Below, piece by piece: positions 42,383-49,514 of a stretch of 49,514 bases of DNA. The position numbers were made by a program, and so were the translations under genes. Every line of letters starts with the position of its first letter. Position 1 is the first letter of the stretch. The stretch lies in contig CAKRUB010000024.1 of NCBI GenBank assembly GCA_934402375.1, positions 1-49,514 on the forward strand, written 5' to 3'. The DNA is from an uncultured Acetatifactor sp. GTDB lineage: Bacteria > Bacillota > Clostridia > Lachnospirales > Lachnospiraceae. The notes under the pieces are model-generated. The model saw only the letters and a program-made list of their open reading frames with translations. It had not been told where the DNA came from and did no database searches.

Positions 42383-43261
42383 ATGATAAAGAGCATGACC
42401 GGCTTTGGCCGATGCGAAGTCACAGAGAACAACCGGAAATTCACGGTGGAGATGAAGGCGGTCAACCACCGCTATCTTGATATGAATATTAAGATGCCGA
42501 AGACCTTGAATTTCTTTGAGTCAGCAATTCGGAGCGAACTAAAGAATTACGTTTCCAGAGGAAAGGTGGACATCTTCATAACCTATGAGGATCTTTCGGA
42601 GCACACCTCAAAGGTCTGCTACCATAAGGAGATCGCCGAGGAATACCTGACCTATCTCAGCCAGATGGCCGAGGACTTCGGGCTGGACAATGATATTCGA
42701 GTCTCCACCCTGTCAAAGTACCCGGAGGTCTTTACCATGGATGAAGCGGGTGTAGACGAGGAGGAGCTCTGGAAGGAGCTGCAGAAGGCAGTGGACGGCG
42801 CGGCGGAAAGGTTTGTGGAGAGCCGTATCACAGAGGGCGAGCATCTGAAGGATGATCTGGTGGAGAAGCTTGACGGTATGCTGTCACTTGTCGATTTCAT
42901 TGCGCAGCGTTCGCCGCAGATTGTGGCGGAATACCGGAAGAGGCTGGAAGAGAGAATGCGGGAGCTTCTGGGCGACAATACCGTAGACGAGAACAGATTG
43001 CTGACAGAGGTTGCTGTTTTTGCTGACAAGGTATGTGTGGATGAGGAAATTGTCAGACTCCGCAGTCATATAGAGACGACGAAGAAAGCATTGCTGGAGG
43101 GCGGTTCCATCGGGCGTAAGCTTGATTTCATTGCGCAGGAGATGAACCGGGAGGCAAATACAACACTGTCCAAGTCAAACGATCTGGAAATCTCAAACTG
43201 CGCCATCGAACTGAAGACCGAGATCGAAAAGGTCCGCGAGCAGATACAGAATATTGAGTAG
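42383..43261 (+). CDS. yicC: YicC/YloC-family endoribonuclease
   Basis: A 292-residue protein starting MIKSMTGFGRCEV, the family signature, with VEMKAVNHRYLD and a C-terminal DUF1732 domain (ETTKKALLEGGSIGRKLDFI, then QEMNREANTTLSKS). Members are endoribonucleases acting on RNA and small RNAs. ATG 42383 follows GGAG by five bases. It heads the conserved Firmicutes order yloC-remA-gmk-rpoZ. Confidence 0.93.
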   Translation: MIKSMTGFGRCEVTENNRKFTVEMKAVNHRYLDMNIKMPKTLNFFESAIRSELKNYVSRGKVDIFITYEDLSEHTSKVCYHKEIAEEYLTYLSQMAEDFGLDNDIRVSTLSKYPEVFTMDEAGVDEEELWKELQKAVDGAAERFVESRITEGEHLKDDLVEKLDGMLSLVDFIAQRSPQIVAEYRKRLEERMRELLGDNTVDENRLLTEVAVFADKVCVDEEIVRLRSHIETTKKALLEGGSIGRKLDFIAQEMNREANTTLSKSNDLEISNCAIELKTEIEKVREQIQNIE

Positions 43262-43287
43262 CGCGGCGGAAGCAGAAAGGCGGAGAC

Positions 43288-43581
43288 ATGGCTAATTTGA
43301 TCCATATTGGCTTTGGAAACATTGTAAATACGGATAAGATCGTTGCCATCGTCAGTCCGGAATCTGCACCGATGAAGCGCCTTGTGCAGAGCGCGAAGGA
43401 AAAAGGCATGGCGATTGATGCCACGCAGGGCAGAAAGACCAAGTCGGTCTTGGTCATGGAAAACAGCCAGATTGTTTTATCCGCGCTTTTGCCGGAGACA
43501 ATCTCCGGTCGTGTGAAAACAGGTCAGGACGAAACGGATGCCGTGAGTGAAGAAGCGGAGAAGACTGAGATAGAGAGATAA
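43288..43581 (+). CDS. remA: extracellular matrix regulator RemA
   Basis: A 97-residue DNA-binding protein (DUF370) starting MANLIHIGFGNIVN, with KIVAIVSPESAPMKRL and DATQGRKTKSVLV. In Bacillus it activates matrix and osmoprotection genes. The C-terminal 15 residues are acidic and extra to the core domain. Position between yicC and gmk is the conserved one. Confidence 0.95.
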   Translation: MANLIHIGFGNIVNTDKIVAIVSPESAPMKRLVQSAKEKGMAIDATQGRKTKSVLVMENSQIVLSALLPETISGRVKTGQDETDAVSEEAEKTEIER

Positions 43582-43610
43582 CCGCAAAGCGTGGAAATTT
43601 AGGAGAAGGT

Positions 43611-44246
43611 ATGGAACAGAGAGGAATTCTGATGGTTTTGTCCGGTTTTTCGGGAGCCGGTAAGGGAACGCTTGTGAAAGCGCTCCTAAAGAAGTATAAT
43701 GACTATGCACTTTCCATTTCAATGACGACGAGAGCGCCCAGAGAGGGCGAGCGCGACGGTGTGGAATATTTTTTCTCCACAAGGGAAAAGTTTGAGGAGA
43801 CGATCGTTGAGAACGGACTGATCGAATATGCACTGTACTGCGGCAATTATTACGGAACGCCGCGTGCTTATGTCGAGGAGCAGATGGCTGCCGGCAAGAA
43901 TGTGATTCTGGAGATTGAAATCCAAGGGGCATTGAAAATTAAGGAGAAGTTCCTGGAGAGTCTGCTGATTTTTGTGACGCCGCCGAGCGCGGATGAGCTG
44001 AAGCGGAGGCTGGAGGGAAGAGGGACAGAGAGCGCTGAGGTGATTGCGCAGCGCCTTGCCCGTGCAACAGAGGAATCAGAAGGCATAGAAGCCTATGATT
44101 ATATAGTGGTTAATGATGATCTGGACACCTGTGTGGACGAGGTTCACCGGTTGGTGGAGGCGGCGCGCAGAGCGCCTGTCAGATGTCAGGAATTTATAAA
44201 AGAAATCAGAGAGGAACTGAAAGAGTTCTCGAAAGGAGCAAATTAA
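43611..44246 (+). CDS. gmk: guanylate kinase
   Basis: A 211-residue nucleotide kinase converting GMP to GDP. P-loop SGFSGAGKGTL (residues 11-21), SISMTTRAPREGERDGVEYFF for GMP binding (given here as TTRAPREGERDGVEY), and EIEIQGALKI are clear. GGAGAAGG precedes ATG 43611. Two bases separate its stop from rpoZ. Confidence 0.97.
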   Translation: MEQRGILMVLSGFSGAGKGTLVKALLKKYNDYALSISMTTRAPREGERDGVEYFFSTREKFEETIVENGLIEYALYCGNYYGTPRAYVEEQMAAGKNVILEIEIQGALKIKEKFLESLLIFVTPPSADELKRRLEGRGTESAEVIAQRLARATEESEGIEAYDYIVVNDDLDTCVDEVHRLVEAARRAPVRCQEFIKEIREELKEFSKGAN

Positions 44247-44248
44247 TC

Positions 44249-44482
44249 ATGTTACATCCGTCTTATTCCGATTTAATGAAAGTCGTAAACAGCGAGGTTG
44301 AACCCGGCGAAGCACCGGTAGTAAACAGTCGTTACTCTATTGTTATGGCGACGTCAAAGCGTGCAAGACAGATCATTGCAGGCGAGGAGCCGCTGGTAAA
44401 CGGCAAGGATAAGAAGCCGCTGTCAATCGCTGTTGAGGAACTGAACGAGGGTCTGATTAAGATTCTCGGCGACGAAGAATAA
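44249..44482 (+). CDS. rpoZ: RNA polymerase omega subunit
   Basis: A 77-residue subunit that helps assemble beta-prime. It has the family start MLHPSYSDLMK, NSRYSIVMATSKRARQI and the final KPLSIAVEELNEGLI. ATG 44249 is supported by GAAAGGAG at 44231-44238, inside the end of gmk. A strong hairpin follows the gene. Confidence 0.95.
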   Translation: MLHPSYSDLMKVVNSEVEPGEAPVVNSRYSIVMATSKRARQIIAGEEPLVNGKDKKPLSIAVEELNEGLIKILGDEE

Positions 44483-44491
44483 AGAAAGTGG

Positions 44492-44518
44492 AAGTAGCTG
44501 GTATTTTGCCAGCTACTT
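44492..44518 (+). terminator. hairpin between rpoZ and rimO
   Basis: Perfect 10-bp stem AAGTAGCTGG (44492-44501) / CCAGCTACTT (44509-44518) with a seven-base loop. The T tail is short (TTTA), so it may attenuate rather than stop transcription, or mark an mRNA processing point. Confidence 0.5.
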
Positions 44519-44538
44519 TAGGTATAGGGAAAATTTTT

Positions 44539-45867
44539 ATGAAGATTATGTTTGTATCGCTGGGTTGTGATAAGAACCTTGTCGACACAGAGATGATGCT
44601 GGGAATGCTGCAGCAGAAGGGCTTCACCTTCACGGATGATGAGGCGGAGGCGGATGTTGTCGTGGTCAATACCTGCTGCTTCATCGGAGACGCCAAGGAG
44701 GAGAGCATCAACACGCTGCTTGAAATGGCGGAGCTGAGGAAGAACGGCAGTATCCGGGCATTGCTCGCAACGGGATGTCTCGCACAGCGCTACCGCGAGG
44801 AGATACAGAAGGAGATCCCGGAGGTGGATGCAATTCTGGGAACCATGGCGATCGAGGAGATTGCGGAGGCGGTTGAACAGGTATTGCAGGGAGAAGGACA
44901 CAACCATTTCAGGGAGTTGAACAGCGCACCGGCATCCTACAGGGACAGAGTGCTGACGACGGGCGGACATTTCGCCTACCTTAAAATAGCAGAGGGCTGC
45001 AACAAGAGATGCACCTATTGTATCATTCCGAAGGTCAGAGGAGATTATCGCAGTATTCCCATGGAGGAGCTGACGGCGCAGGCGGAAGTACTGGCGGAGA
45101 AGGGCGTACGCGAGCTGATTCTTGTCGCGCAGGAGACGACGCTGTACGGTGTCGATCTCTACGGGAAAAAGAGCCTTCCTGAGCTGCTGCACAGACTGGC
45201 AGCCATCAGCGGCATCTACTGGATCAGAATACTCTACTGTTATCCGGAGGAAATCACGGATGAACTGATCGAGACGATTGCAACGGAGCCGAAGGTCTGT
45301 CATTATCTGGACATTCCCATCCAGCATGCTTCGGATGAGGTGTTAAAGCGCATGGGCAGGCGGACGAACCAGCAGGAGCTGAGACAGTGGATCGGCAGAC
45401 TGCGGGAGCGTATCCCCGACATCTGCCTGAGAACGACGCTTATCAGCGGTTTTCCTGGGGAGACGCAGGAGGATTTTGAGGAGCTGTACCGCTTTGTGAA
45501 TGAGATGGAATTCGACCGGCTCGGTGTTTTCCCCTATTCGCAGGAGGAGGATACAAAGGCGGCGGAAATGCCCGATCAGGTGCCGGAGGAGGTCAAGTGC
45601 TTCCGCAGGGATGAACTGATGGAACTGCAACAGGCGATCGCTTTTGAAAAGGCGGAGCAGATGGTCGGCAGGGTTCTCGATGTCATGGTGGAGGGCAAGG
45701 TTGCGGACGAGGATGTCTATGTCACGCGAACCTATCGCGACGCGCCCAACGTTGACGGCTACCTCTTCCTGAATACCTCCGCAACCCTGATGACAGGCGA
45801 TTTTGTGAGGGTTCTGGTGACAGACAGCAACGAATATGATCTGATAGGAGAGATATATCATGAGTAA
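44539..45867 (+). CDS. rimO: ribosomal protein S12 methylthiotransferase RimO
   Basis: A 442-residue radical SAM enzyme that methylthiolates an aspartate of protein S12. The N-terminal cluster domain uses C10, C46 and C80; the radical SAM cluster is C154-x3-C158-x2-C161 (CNKRCTYC); a C-terminal TRAM domain follows. MKIMFVSLGCDKNLVD is the diagnostic start. ATG 44539 has only a weak ribosome site (AGGG). It overlaps pgsA by eight bases. Confidence 0.95.
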   Translation: MKIMFVSLGCDKNLVDTEMMLGMLQQKGFTFTDDEAEADVVVVNTCCFIGDAKEESINTLLEMAELRKNGSIRALLATGCLAQRYREEIQKEIPEVDAILGTMAIEEIAEAVEQVLQGEGHNHFRELNSAPASYRDRVLTTGGHFAYLKIAEGCNKRCTYCIIPKVRGDYRSIPMEELTAQAEVLAEKGVRELILVAQETTLYGVDLYGKKSLPELLHRLAAISGIYWIRILYCYPEEITDELIETIATEPKVCHYLDIPIQHASDEVLKRMGRRTNQQELRQWIGRLRERIPDICLRTTLISGFPGETQEDFEELYRFVNEMEFDRLGVFPYSQEEDTKAAEMPDQVPEEVKCFRRDELMELQQAIAFEKAEQMVGRVLDVMVEGKVADEDVYVTRTYRDAPNVDGYLFLNTSATLMTGDFVRVLVTDSNEYDLIGEIYHE

Positions 45868-46453
45868 GATGAATTTACCGAACAAGCTGACGATCTTCAG
45901 AGTCATCCTGATTCTGCCCTTTGTGCTCCTGCTTTTGGGCGGACATCATGAGTGGGGATGGTTCCGGGCGATTTTCGGGGGCATTCTGGAATATGTGGAT
46001 TATATTGCCCTTGCCATTTTTATCATCGCAAGTCTCACCGATCTTGTCGACGGCAAGATTGCCAGAAAATATAACATGGTGACGAACTTCGGAAAGTTTA
46101 TGGACCCGCTGGCGGATAAGCTGCTGGTGAGTGCGGCAATGATTGCCCTCGTGGAGATGGGGCGCATTCCGGCATGGGTCGTAATCATCATTATCAGCAG
46201 AGAGTTTATTATCAGCGGCTTCCGTCTCATCGCTTCCGACAACCATGTTGTCATTGCGGCGAGCTACTGGGGAAAATTCAAGACGACCTTCCAGATGGTC
46301 ATGGTCTGTCTGATGATTGCCAACCTCGGGGCGAAATATGAATGGATGCAGATTCTGACGGACTGCATCATGTGGATTGCACTTGCGCTGACAGTGATTT
46401 CCCTGATTGATTATCTCGTGAAGAACAAGGATGTCATGAAGGATCAGAAGTAG
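45860..46453 (+). CDS. pgsA: CDP-diacylglycerol-glycerol-3-phosphate 3-phosphatidyltransferase
   Basis: A 197-residue membrane enzyme making phosphatidylglycerophosphate. The CDP-alcohol phosphotransferase motif is complete: DLVDGKIARKY, then FGKFMDPLADK, with the three catalytic Asp residues. About five membrane helices. It starts inside the end of rimO, with AGGAGAGA upstream, and precedes cinA, a common order in Firmicutes. Confidence 0.95.
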   Translation: MSKMNLPNKLTIFRVILILPFVLLLLGGHHEWGWFRAIFGGILEYVDYIALAIFIIASLTDLVDGKIARKYNMVTNFGKFMDPLADKLLVSAAMIALVEMGRIPAWVVIIIISREFIISGFRLIASDNHVVIAASYWGKFKTTFQMVMVCLMIANLGAKYEWMQILTDCIMWIALALTVISLIDYLVKNKDVMKDQK

Positions 46454-46509
46454 ACTGCACGACAGGCGAAACAGACCTGTAAAGTACGAAAAGTGAGGAC
46501 CGAAAGCGT

Positions 46510-47778
46510 ATGACAGTAGAATTGATTTGTGTTGGAACGGAACTGTTGCTTGGAAATATTGTCAACACTAACGCGGCGTATCTCGCCGAGCAGTGTGCCG
46601 GTTTAGGACTTTCCTGCTACTTTCAGACAGTGGTGGGGGATAATGCAGAGCGGCTGGAAATGGTGCTGGGGATGGCGATGCAGCGGTCGGATATTGTGGT
46701 TCTTTCCGGGGGACTCGGGCCTACGGAGGACGATCTGACGAAGGAGACGGCGGCAAAGGTTTGCGGTAGGAAGCTGGTACTGCATGAGGCGTCAAAGACA
46801 GCGATCGAAGCCTATTTCCGCAAGAAGGGCGTCAAGCCCACGGACAATAACTGGAAGCAGGCTATGCTCCCGGAGAACAGCATTGTTCTGGAGAATAAGA
46901 ACGGTACGGCGCCCGGTGTTATAATTGAGACGGACAATACCAGACTGATACTGCTTCCGGGACCGCCCGGAGAGTTAAAGCCGATGTTTGAGGAGAGTGT
47001 TGCTCCCTATCTTGCCGGACTGAACGCGAAGGTGATCTGCTCCAGAACGGTCAAGATCTGTGGCGTCGGCGAGAGTAAGGCAGAGACGATGGTGAAGGAT
47101 CTGATCGACGGACAGACGAATCCGACCATTGCAACCTACGCGAAGACGGGCGAGGTACATATCAGGGTCACGGCACAGGCAGAGGACAAGAAGGCGGCGA
47201 CGAAGCTGATCAAGCCTTATGTGAAGGAATTGAAAACCCGCTTCGGCAATGCTGTCTATACGACAGAGGAGGATATGACACTGGAGAAGGCGGTCGTGGA
47301 GCTCCTGCAGGCGAATGAGCTCACGCTGACCTGTGCGGAATCCTGCACGGGAGGTCTGCTTTCCGGCAGGATTATTAATGTCCCTGGTGTCTCCGAGACC
47401 TACAAGAGCGGATATATTACCTACTCTAACAAGGCAAAGCGCAGACTGCTCGGTGTGAAGAAGACAACGCTGCAGAAGCATGGTGCTGTCAGCGAAAATG
47501 TGGCGGAAGAGATGGTAAAAGGAGCGGCGGCTGCCGCAAAAGCGGATGTCGCGGTCGCTGTGACCGGCATCGCCGGACCCGACGGAGGGACGGAGGAAAA
47601 GCCTGTCGGACTGGTCTATATCGCCTGTGGTGTCAAAGGGAAAGTCACCGTGAAAAAGTACCAGTTCTCCGGCAACCGTGCCAAGGTGCGCGAGTCGGCA
47701 GTCTCGGCTGCGCTTGCCCTTTTGAGAGAGTGTGTGCTGGAATATTTCAGCAAGGTGACATTCGGAAAGAAGGACTGA
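46510..47778 (+). CDS. cinA: competence/damage-inducible protein CinA
   Basis: A 422-residue two-domain protein: an N-terminal MoCF-type domain (CVGTELLLGNIVNTNAAY, VVLSGGLGPTEDDLT, LILLPGPPGEL) and a C-terminal CinA amidase domain (TCAESCTGGLLSGRI, AVTGIAGPDGGTEEKPVG). The latter deamidates nicotinamide mononucleotide in characterised homologues. It sits just upstream of recA, the classical cinA-recA order, but a terminator separates them here. Confidence 0.94.
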   Translation: MTVELICVGTELLLGNIVNTNAAYLAEQCAGLGLSCYFQTVVGDNAERLEMVLGMAMQRSDIVVLSGGLGPTEDDLTKETAAKVCGRKLVLHEASKTAIEAYFRKKGVKPTDNNWKQAMLPENSIVLENKNGTAPGVIIETDNTRLILLPGPPGELKPMFEESVAPYLAGLNAKVICSRTVKICGVGESKAETMVKDLIDGQTNPTIATYAKTGEVHIRVTAQAEDKKAATKLIKPYVKELKTRFGNAVYTTEEDMTLEKAVVELLQANELTLTCAESCTGGLLSGRIINVPGVSETYKSGYITYSNKAKRRLLGVKKTTLQKHGAVSENVAEEMVKGAAAAAKADVAVAVTGIAGPDGGTEEKPVGLVYIACGVKGKVTVKKYQFSGNRAKVRESAVSAALALLRECVLEYFSKVTFGKKD

Positions 47779-47791
47779 AAAAAGAATTATC

Positions 47792-47826
47792 AAAGGGCAT
47801 TCCTGCATGTCAGGGGTGCTTTTTTT
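47792..47826 (+). terminator. intrinsic terminator after cinA
   Basis: GGGCATTCCT (47795-47804) pairs with AGGGGTGC (47812-47819), including G-U pairs, with a seven-base loop and T7 at 47820-47826. Confidence 0.85.
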
Positions 47827-47848
47827 GCGTATCCGCATGACGAAGTCC

Positions 47849-47877
47849 TTGCAGACAGGACAATAATGTGTTATACT
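47849..47877 (+). promoter_or_regulatory. strong promoter 170 bases upstream of the recA promoter
   Basis: TTGCAG (47849-47854), 17-base spacer, TATACT (47872-47877) preceded by TGT, so a near-consensus promoter with extended -10. The DNA it would transcribe (47884-48049) holds a hairpin (47919-47945) and two very short frames but no recognised gene. Confidence 0.6.
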
Positions 47878-48049
47878 CTATCCGTCTGATACTTCGTGAG
47901 ATTCTGATACCTCATTTTACACGACATGCATTCTGCATGATGTGTTCCGGCATTTCGCCACAAGTTTCAGCAAAAAAGGAAAAGAGACGGGGGTGACTGC
48001 CATTGAGGGAGTTTTAATGGACATAAAAACTGTTATCTTAAAGTTGTGA

Positions 48050-48078
48050 TTGACAAATACGAACAAATGTTTTATTCT
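48050..48078 (+). promoter_or_regulatory. recA promoter
   Basis: Consensus TTGACA (48050-48055), 17-base spacer, TATTCT (48073-48078), 45 bases before ATG 48124, overlapped by a LexA-type box. Confidence 0.8.
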
Positions 48079-48103
48079 TAGTTCAATGACAGAACATTTG
48101 TTC
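48060..48103. promoter_or_regulatory. lexA binding site: two LexA (SOS) boxes of recA
   Basis: CGAACAAATGTTTT (48060-48073) lies between -35 and -10, and GAACATTTGTTC (48092-48103) just after the start site. Both fit the Gram-positive SOS box CGAAC-N4-GTTCG, the second as a perfect inner palindrome. Confidence 0.75.
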
Positions 48104-48123
48104 CTGATAAAAGGAGAACCCAG

Positions 48124-49209
48124 ATGGAAAAAGATGAAAAGCTGAAAGCATTGGATGCGGCGATAAGCCAGATTGAGAAGCAGTACGGGAAGGGCGCGGT
48201 CATGAAGCTCGGTGATCCTTCGGCGCAGATGAATGTTGAGACGATCCCTACGGGCGCGCTGAGTCTGGATATTGCGCTCGGGCTGGGAGGAATCCCCAAG
48301 GGAAGAATTGTGGAGATCTACGGGCCGGAATCCAGTGGTAAGACGACGGTTACGCTTCATATGATTGCGGAAGTCCAGAAGAGAGGCGGAATTGCCGGAT
48401 TTATTGACGCGGAGCATGCGCTTGACCCGGTCTATGCAAAGAACATAGGCGTTGATATTGATAATCTTTACATTTCGCAGCCGGATAACGGAGAACAGGC
48501 TCTGGAAATTACAGAGACCATGGTGCGCTCCGGGGCTGTGGACATTGTTGTGGTAGACTCCGTAGCGGCACTGGTTCCCAAGGCGGAGATAGACGGCGAT
48601 ATGGGAGACAGCCATGTCGGACTTCAGGCGCGTCTGATGTCACAGGCACTGCGTAAGCTGACCGCTGTAATCAGTAAGTCGAACTGTACGGTGGTGTTTA
48701 TCAACCAGCTGCGTGAAAAGGTCGGAGTGATGTTCGGCAATCCTGAGACGACGACGGGAGGCCGTGCCCTGAAATTCTATGCGTCCGTGCGACTGGATGT
48801 GCGCCGTGTCGAGGCATTAAAGCAGGGCGGAGAGGTAATTGGTAACCGTACCCGCGTGAAGGTCGTAAAGAATAAGATAGCGCCGCCTTTCAAGGAGGCA
48901 GAATTTGATATTATGTTCGGTGAAGGTATCTCCATGGTAGGTGATATTCTTGATCTTGCAGCAGACCTCAATATCATTGTGAAATCCGGTGCATGGTATG
49001 CCTATGATGGAAATAAGATCGGTCAGGGACGTGAGAATGCAAAGCAATATCTCAAGGAGCATGTGGATGTCTGTGAGGAGATTTCCAGGAAGGTGCGGGA
49101 GCATTACGGCTTTGACGGTGCCGGAAAGAATGACGGTGCTGTGACAGCTGACAATGCTGCCGAGACAGAAAAGACTGCAAAGAATAAAAAGGCAGATGTT
49201 ACAGAGTAA
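48124..49209 (+). CDS. recA: recombinase RecA
   Basis: A 361-residue recombinase. Walker A GPESSGKT (residues 67-74), the MAW motif IDAEHALDP, Walker [15 protein letters not shown], loop L2 region ([20 protein letters not shown], given as [14 protein letters not shown]) and the C-terminal acidic/lysine tail are present. It drives strand exchange and activates LexA self-cleavage. AAGGAG precedes the start. Confidence 0.98.
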   Translation: MEKDEKLKALDAAISQIEKQYGKGAVMKLGDPSAQMNVETIPTGALSLDIALGLGGIPKGRIVEIYGPESSGKTTVTLHMIAEVQKRGGIAGFIDAEHALDPVYAKNIGVDIDNLYISQPDNGEQALEITETMVRSGAVDIVVVDSVAALVPKAEIDGDMGDSHVGLQARLMSQALRKLTAVISKSNCTVVFINQLREKVGVMFGNPETTTGGRALKFYASVRLDVRRVEALKQGGEVIGNRTRVKVVKNKIAPPFKEAEFDIMFGEGISMVGDILDLAADLNIIVKSGAWYAYDGNKIGQGRENAKQYLKEHVDVCEEISRKVREHYGFDGAGKNDGAVTADNAAETEKTAKNKKADVTE

Positions 49210-49218
49210 GGGGAAGAC

Positions 49219-49514
49219 ATGAAAGTAACAGGTGTTGAGGAGCTGTCAAAATCCCGGAGTAAGGTGTTTATCGACGGGGAACTGGCATTCGTTCTGTACA
49301 GAGGAGAGCTGCGCAGCTACGGAATCAGAGAGGGCGCAGAACTGGAACAGGCGGACTATGATGCAATCACGGGAGAAGTGCTGCCCAAGCGTGCAAAGCT
49401 GCGTGCCATGAACCTGCTCACCAAAAGGGAATATACGGAGCAGCAGCTGCGCAGGAAGCTGACAGACGGATTATATCCGCCGGAGGTGATCGAAGAAGCG
49501 CTTGTCTATGTGGC
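49219..49514 (+). CDS. recX: regulatory protein RecX, 3' end outside the window
   Basis: ATG 49219 lies ten bases after recA, with AAGGGGAAG upstream, and the frame stays open to the window end (98 codons). It begins MKVTGVEELSKSRSKVFIDG, with RGELRSYGI and the first RecX three-helix repeat (RAMNLLTKREYTEQQLRRKL). RecX binds RecA filaments and modulates recombination. Its place after recA is the conserved one. Confidence 0.92.
   Translation, partial: MKVTGVEELSKSRSKVFIDGELAFVLYRGELRSYGIREGAELEQADYDAITGEVLPKRAKLRAMNLLTKREYTEQQLRRKLTDGLYPPEVIEEALVYV

Overview
The window reads as chromosomal DNA of a spore-forming, Gram-positive anaerobe of the Clostridia, most likely family Lachnospiraceae. 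I infer this from the gene content (SpoVAE, a Spo0A-type DNA-binding protein, a GerMN lipoprotein, a SpoVB/MurJ-type flippase, RemA, RqcH), from strong purine-rich ribosome binding sites, and from the conserved order yicC-remA-gmk-rpoZ and recA-recX. Genus cannot be set from the sequence alone.

Layout. 1-1.6 kb: tail of an Rpn-type nuclease, a small unknown gene, a shikimate-kinase-like gene and a lone spoVAE. 1.6-4.9 kb (minus): tightly overlapping DUF5721-like, M28 peptidase and GNAT genes. 5.1-6.9 kb (plus): degV, then three small membrane or exported proteins, two of which are 53 and 47 codons long. 6.9-9.1 kb (minus): argG, DUF1294 and a LytTR regulator, apparently one operon. 9.1-15.8 kb (plus): the divergent arginine operon argC-GNAT-argJ-argB-argD, followed two bases later by an orphan solute-binding protein; ARG-box-like sites lie between the two promoters. 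15.8-22.7 kb: a YdcZ-type transporter whose start codon sits in a long hairpin, then comEA, an OmpR-type two-component pair, a GerMN lipoprotein and comEC. 22.8-26.5 kb: oleate hydratase and two divergent TetR regulators with repeats and a long palindrome between them. 26.5-32.3 kb: xpt and a complete nucleoside-type ABC importer, with a PurBox-like operator on the importer promoter. 32.3-34.1 kb: holA and a Spo0A homologue lacking most of its receiver domain. 34.1-39.7 kb: glgA, a MurJ/SpoVB-like flippase, a histidine phosphatase and recJ. 39.7-41.5 kb (minus): rqcH. 41.5-42.4 kb: about 0.9 kb without a conventional gene but rich in structure: a miniature inverted-repeat element with a 10-bp target duplication, three 62-bp tandem hairpin repeats, a decayed holin-like type I toxin with a likely antisense RNA, and a second small-RNA candidate. 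42.4-49.5 kb: yicC-remA-gmk-rpoZ-rimO-pgsA-cinA, then recA under LexA-type boxes and the start of recX.

How the genes fit together. Arginine synthesis is laid out divergently with shared control and regulatory passenger genes. Purine salvage (Xpt) faces a probable purine-nucleoside importer across one control region. DNA uptake genes comEA and comEC are interleaved with a sensor-kinase system. Fatty-acid handling (oleate hydratase, DegV) is present.

The strongest candidates for something new are the internally deleted Spo0A at 33.6 kb and the structured region 41.48-42.32 kb. All family calls are by eye from protein motifs; no database search was possible.
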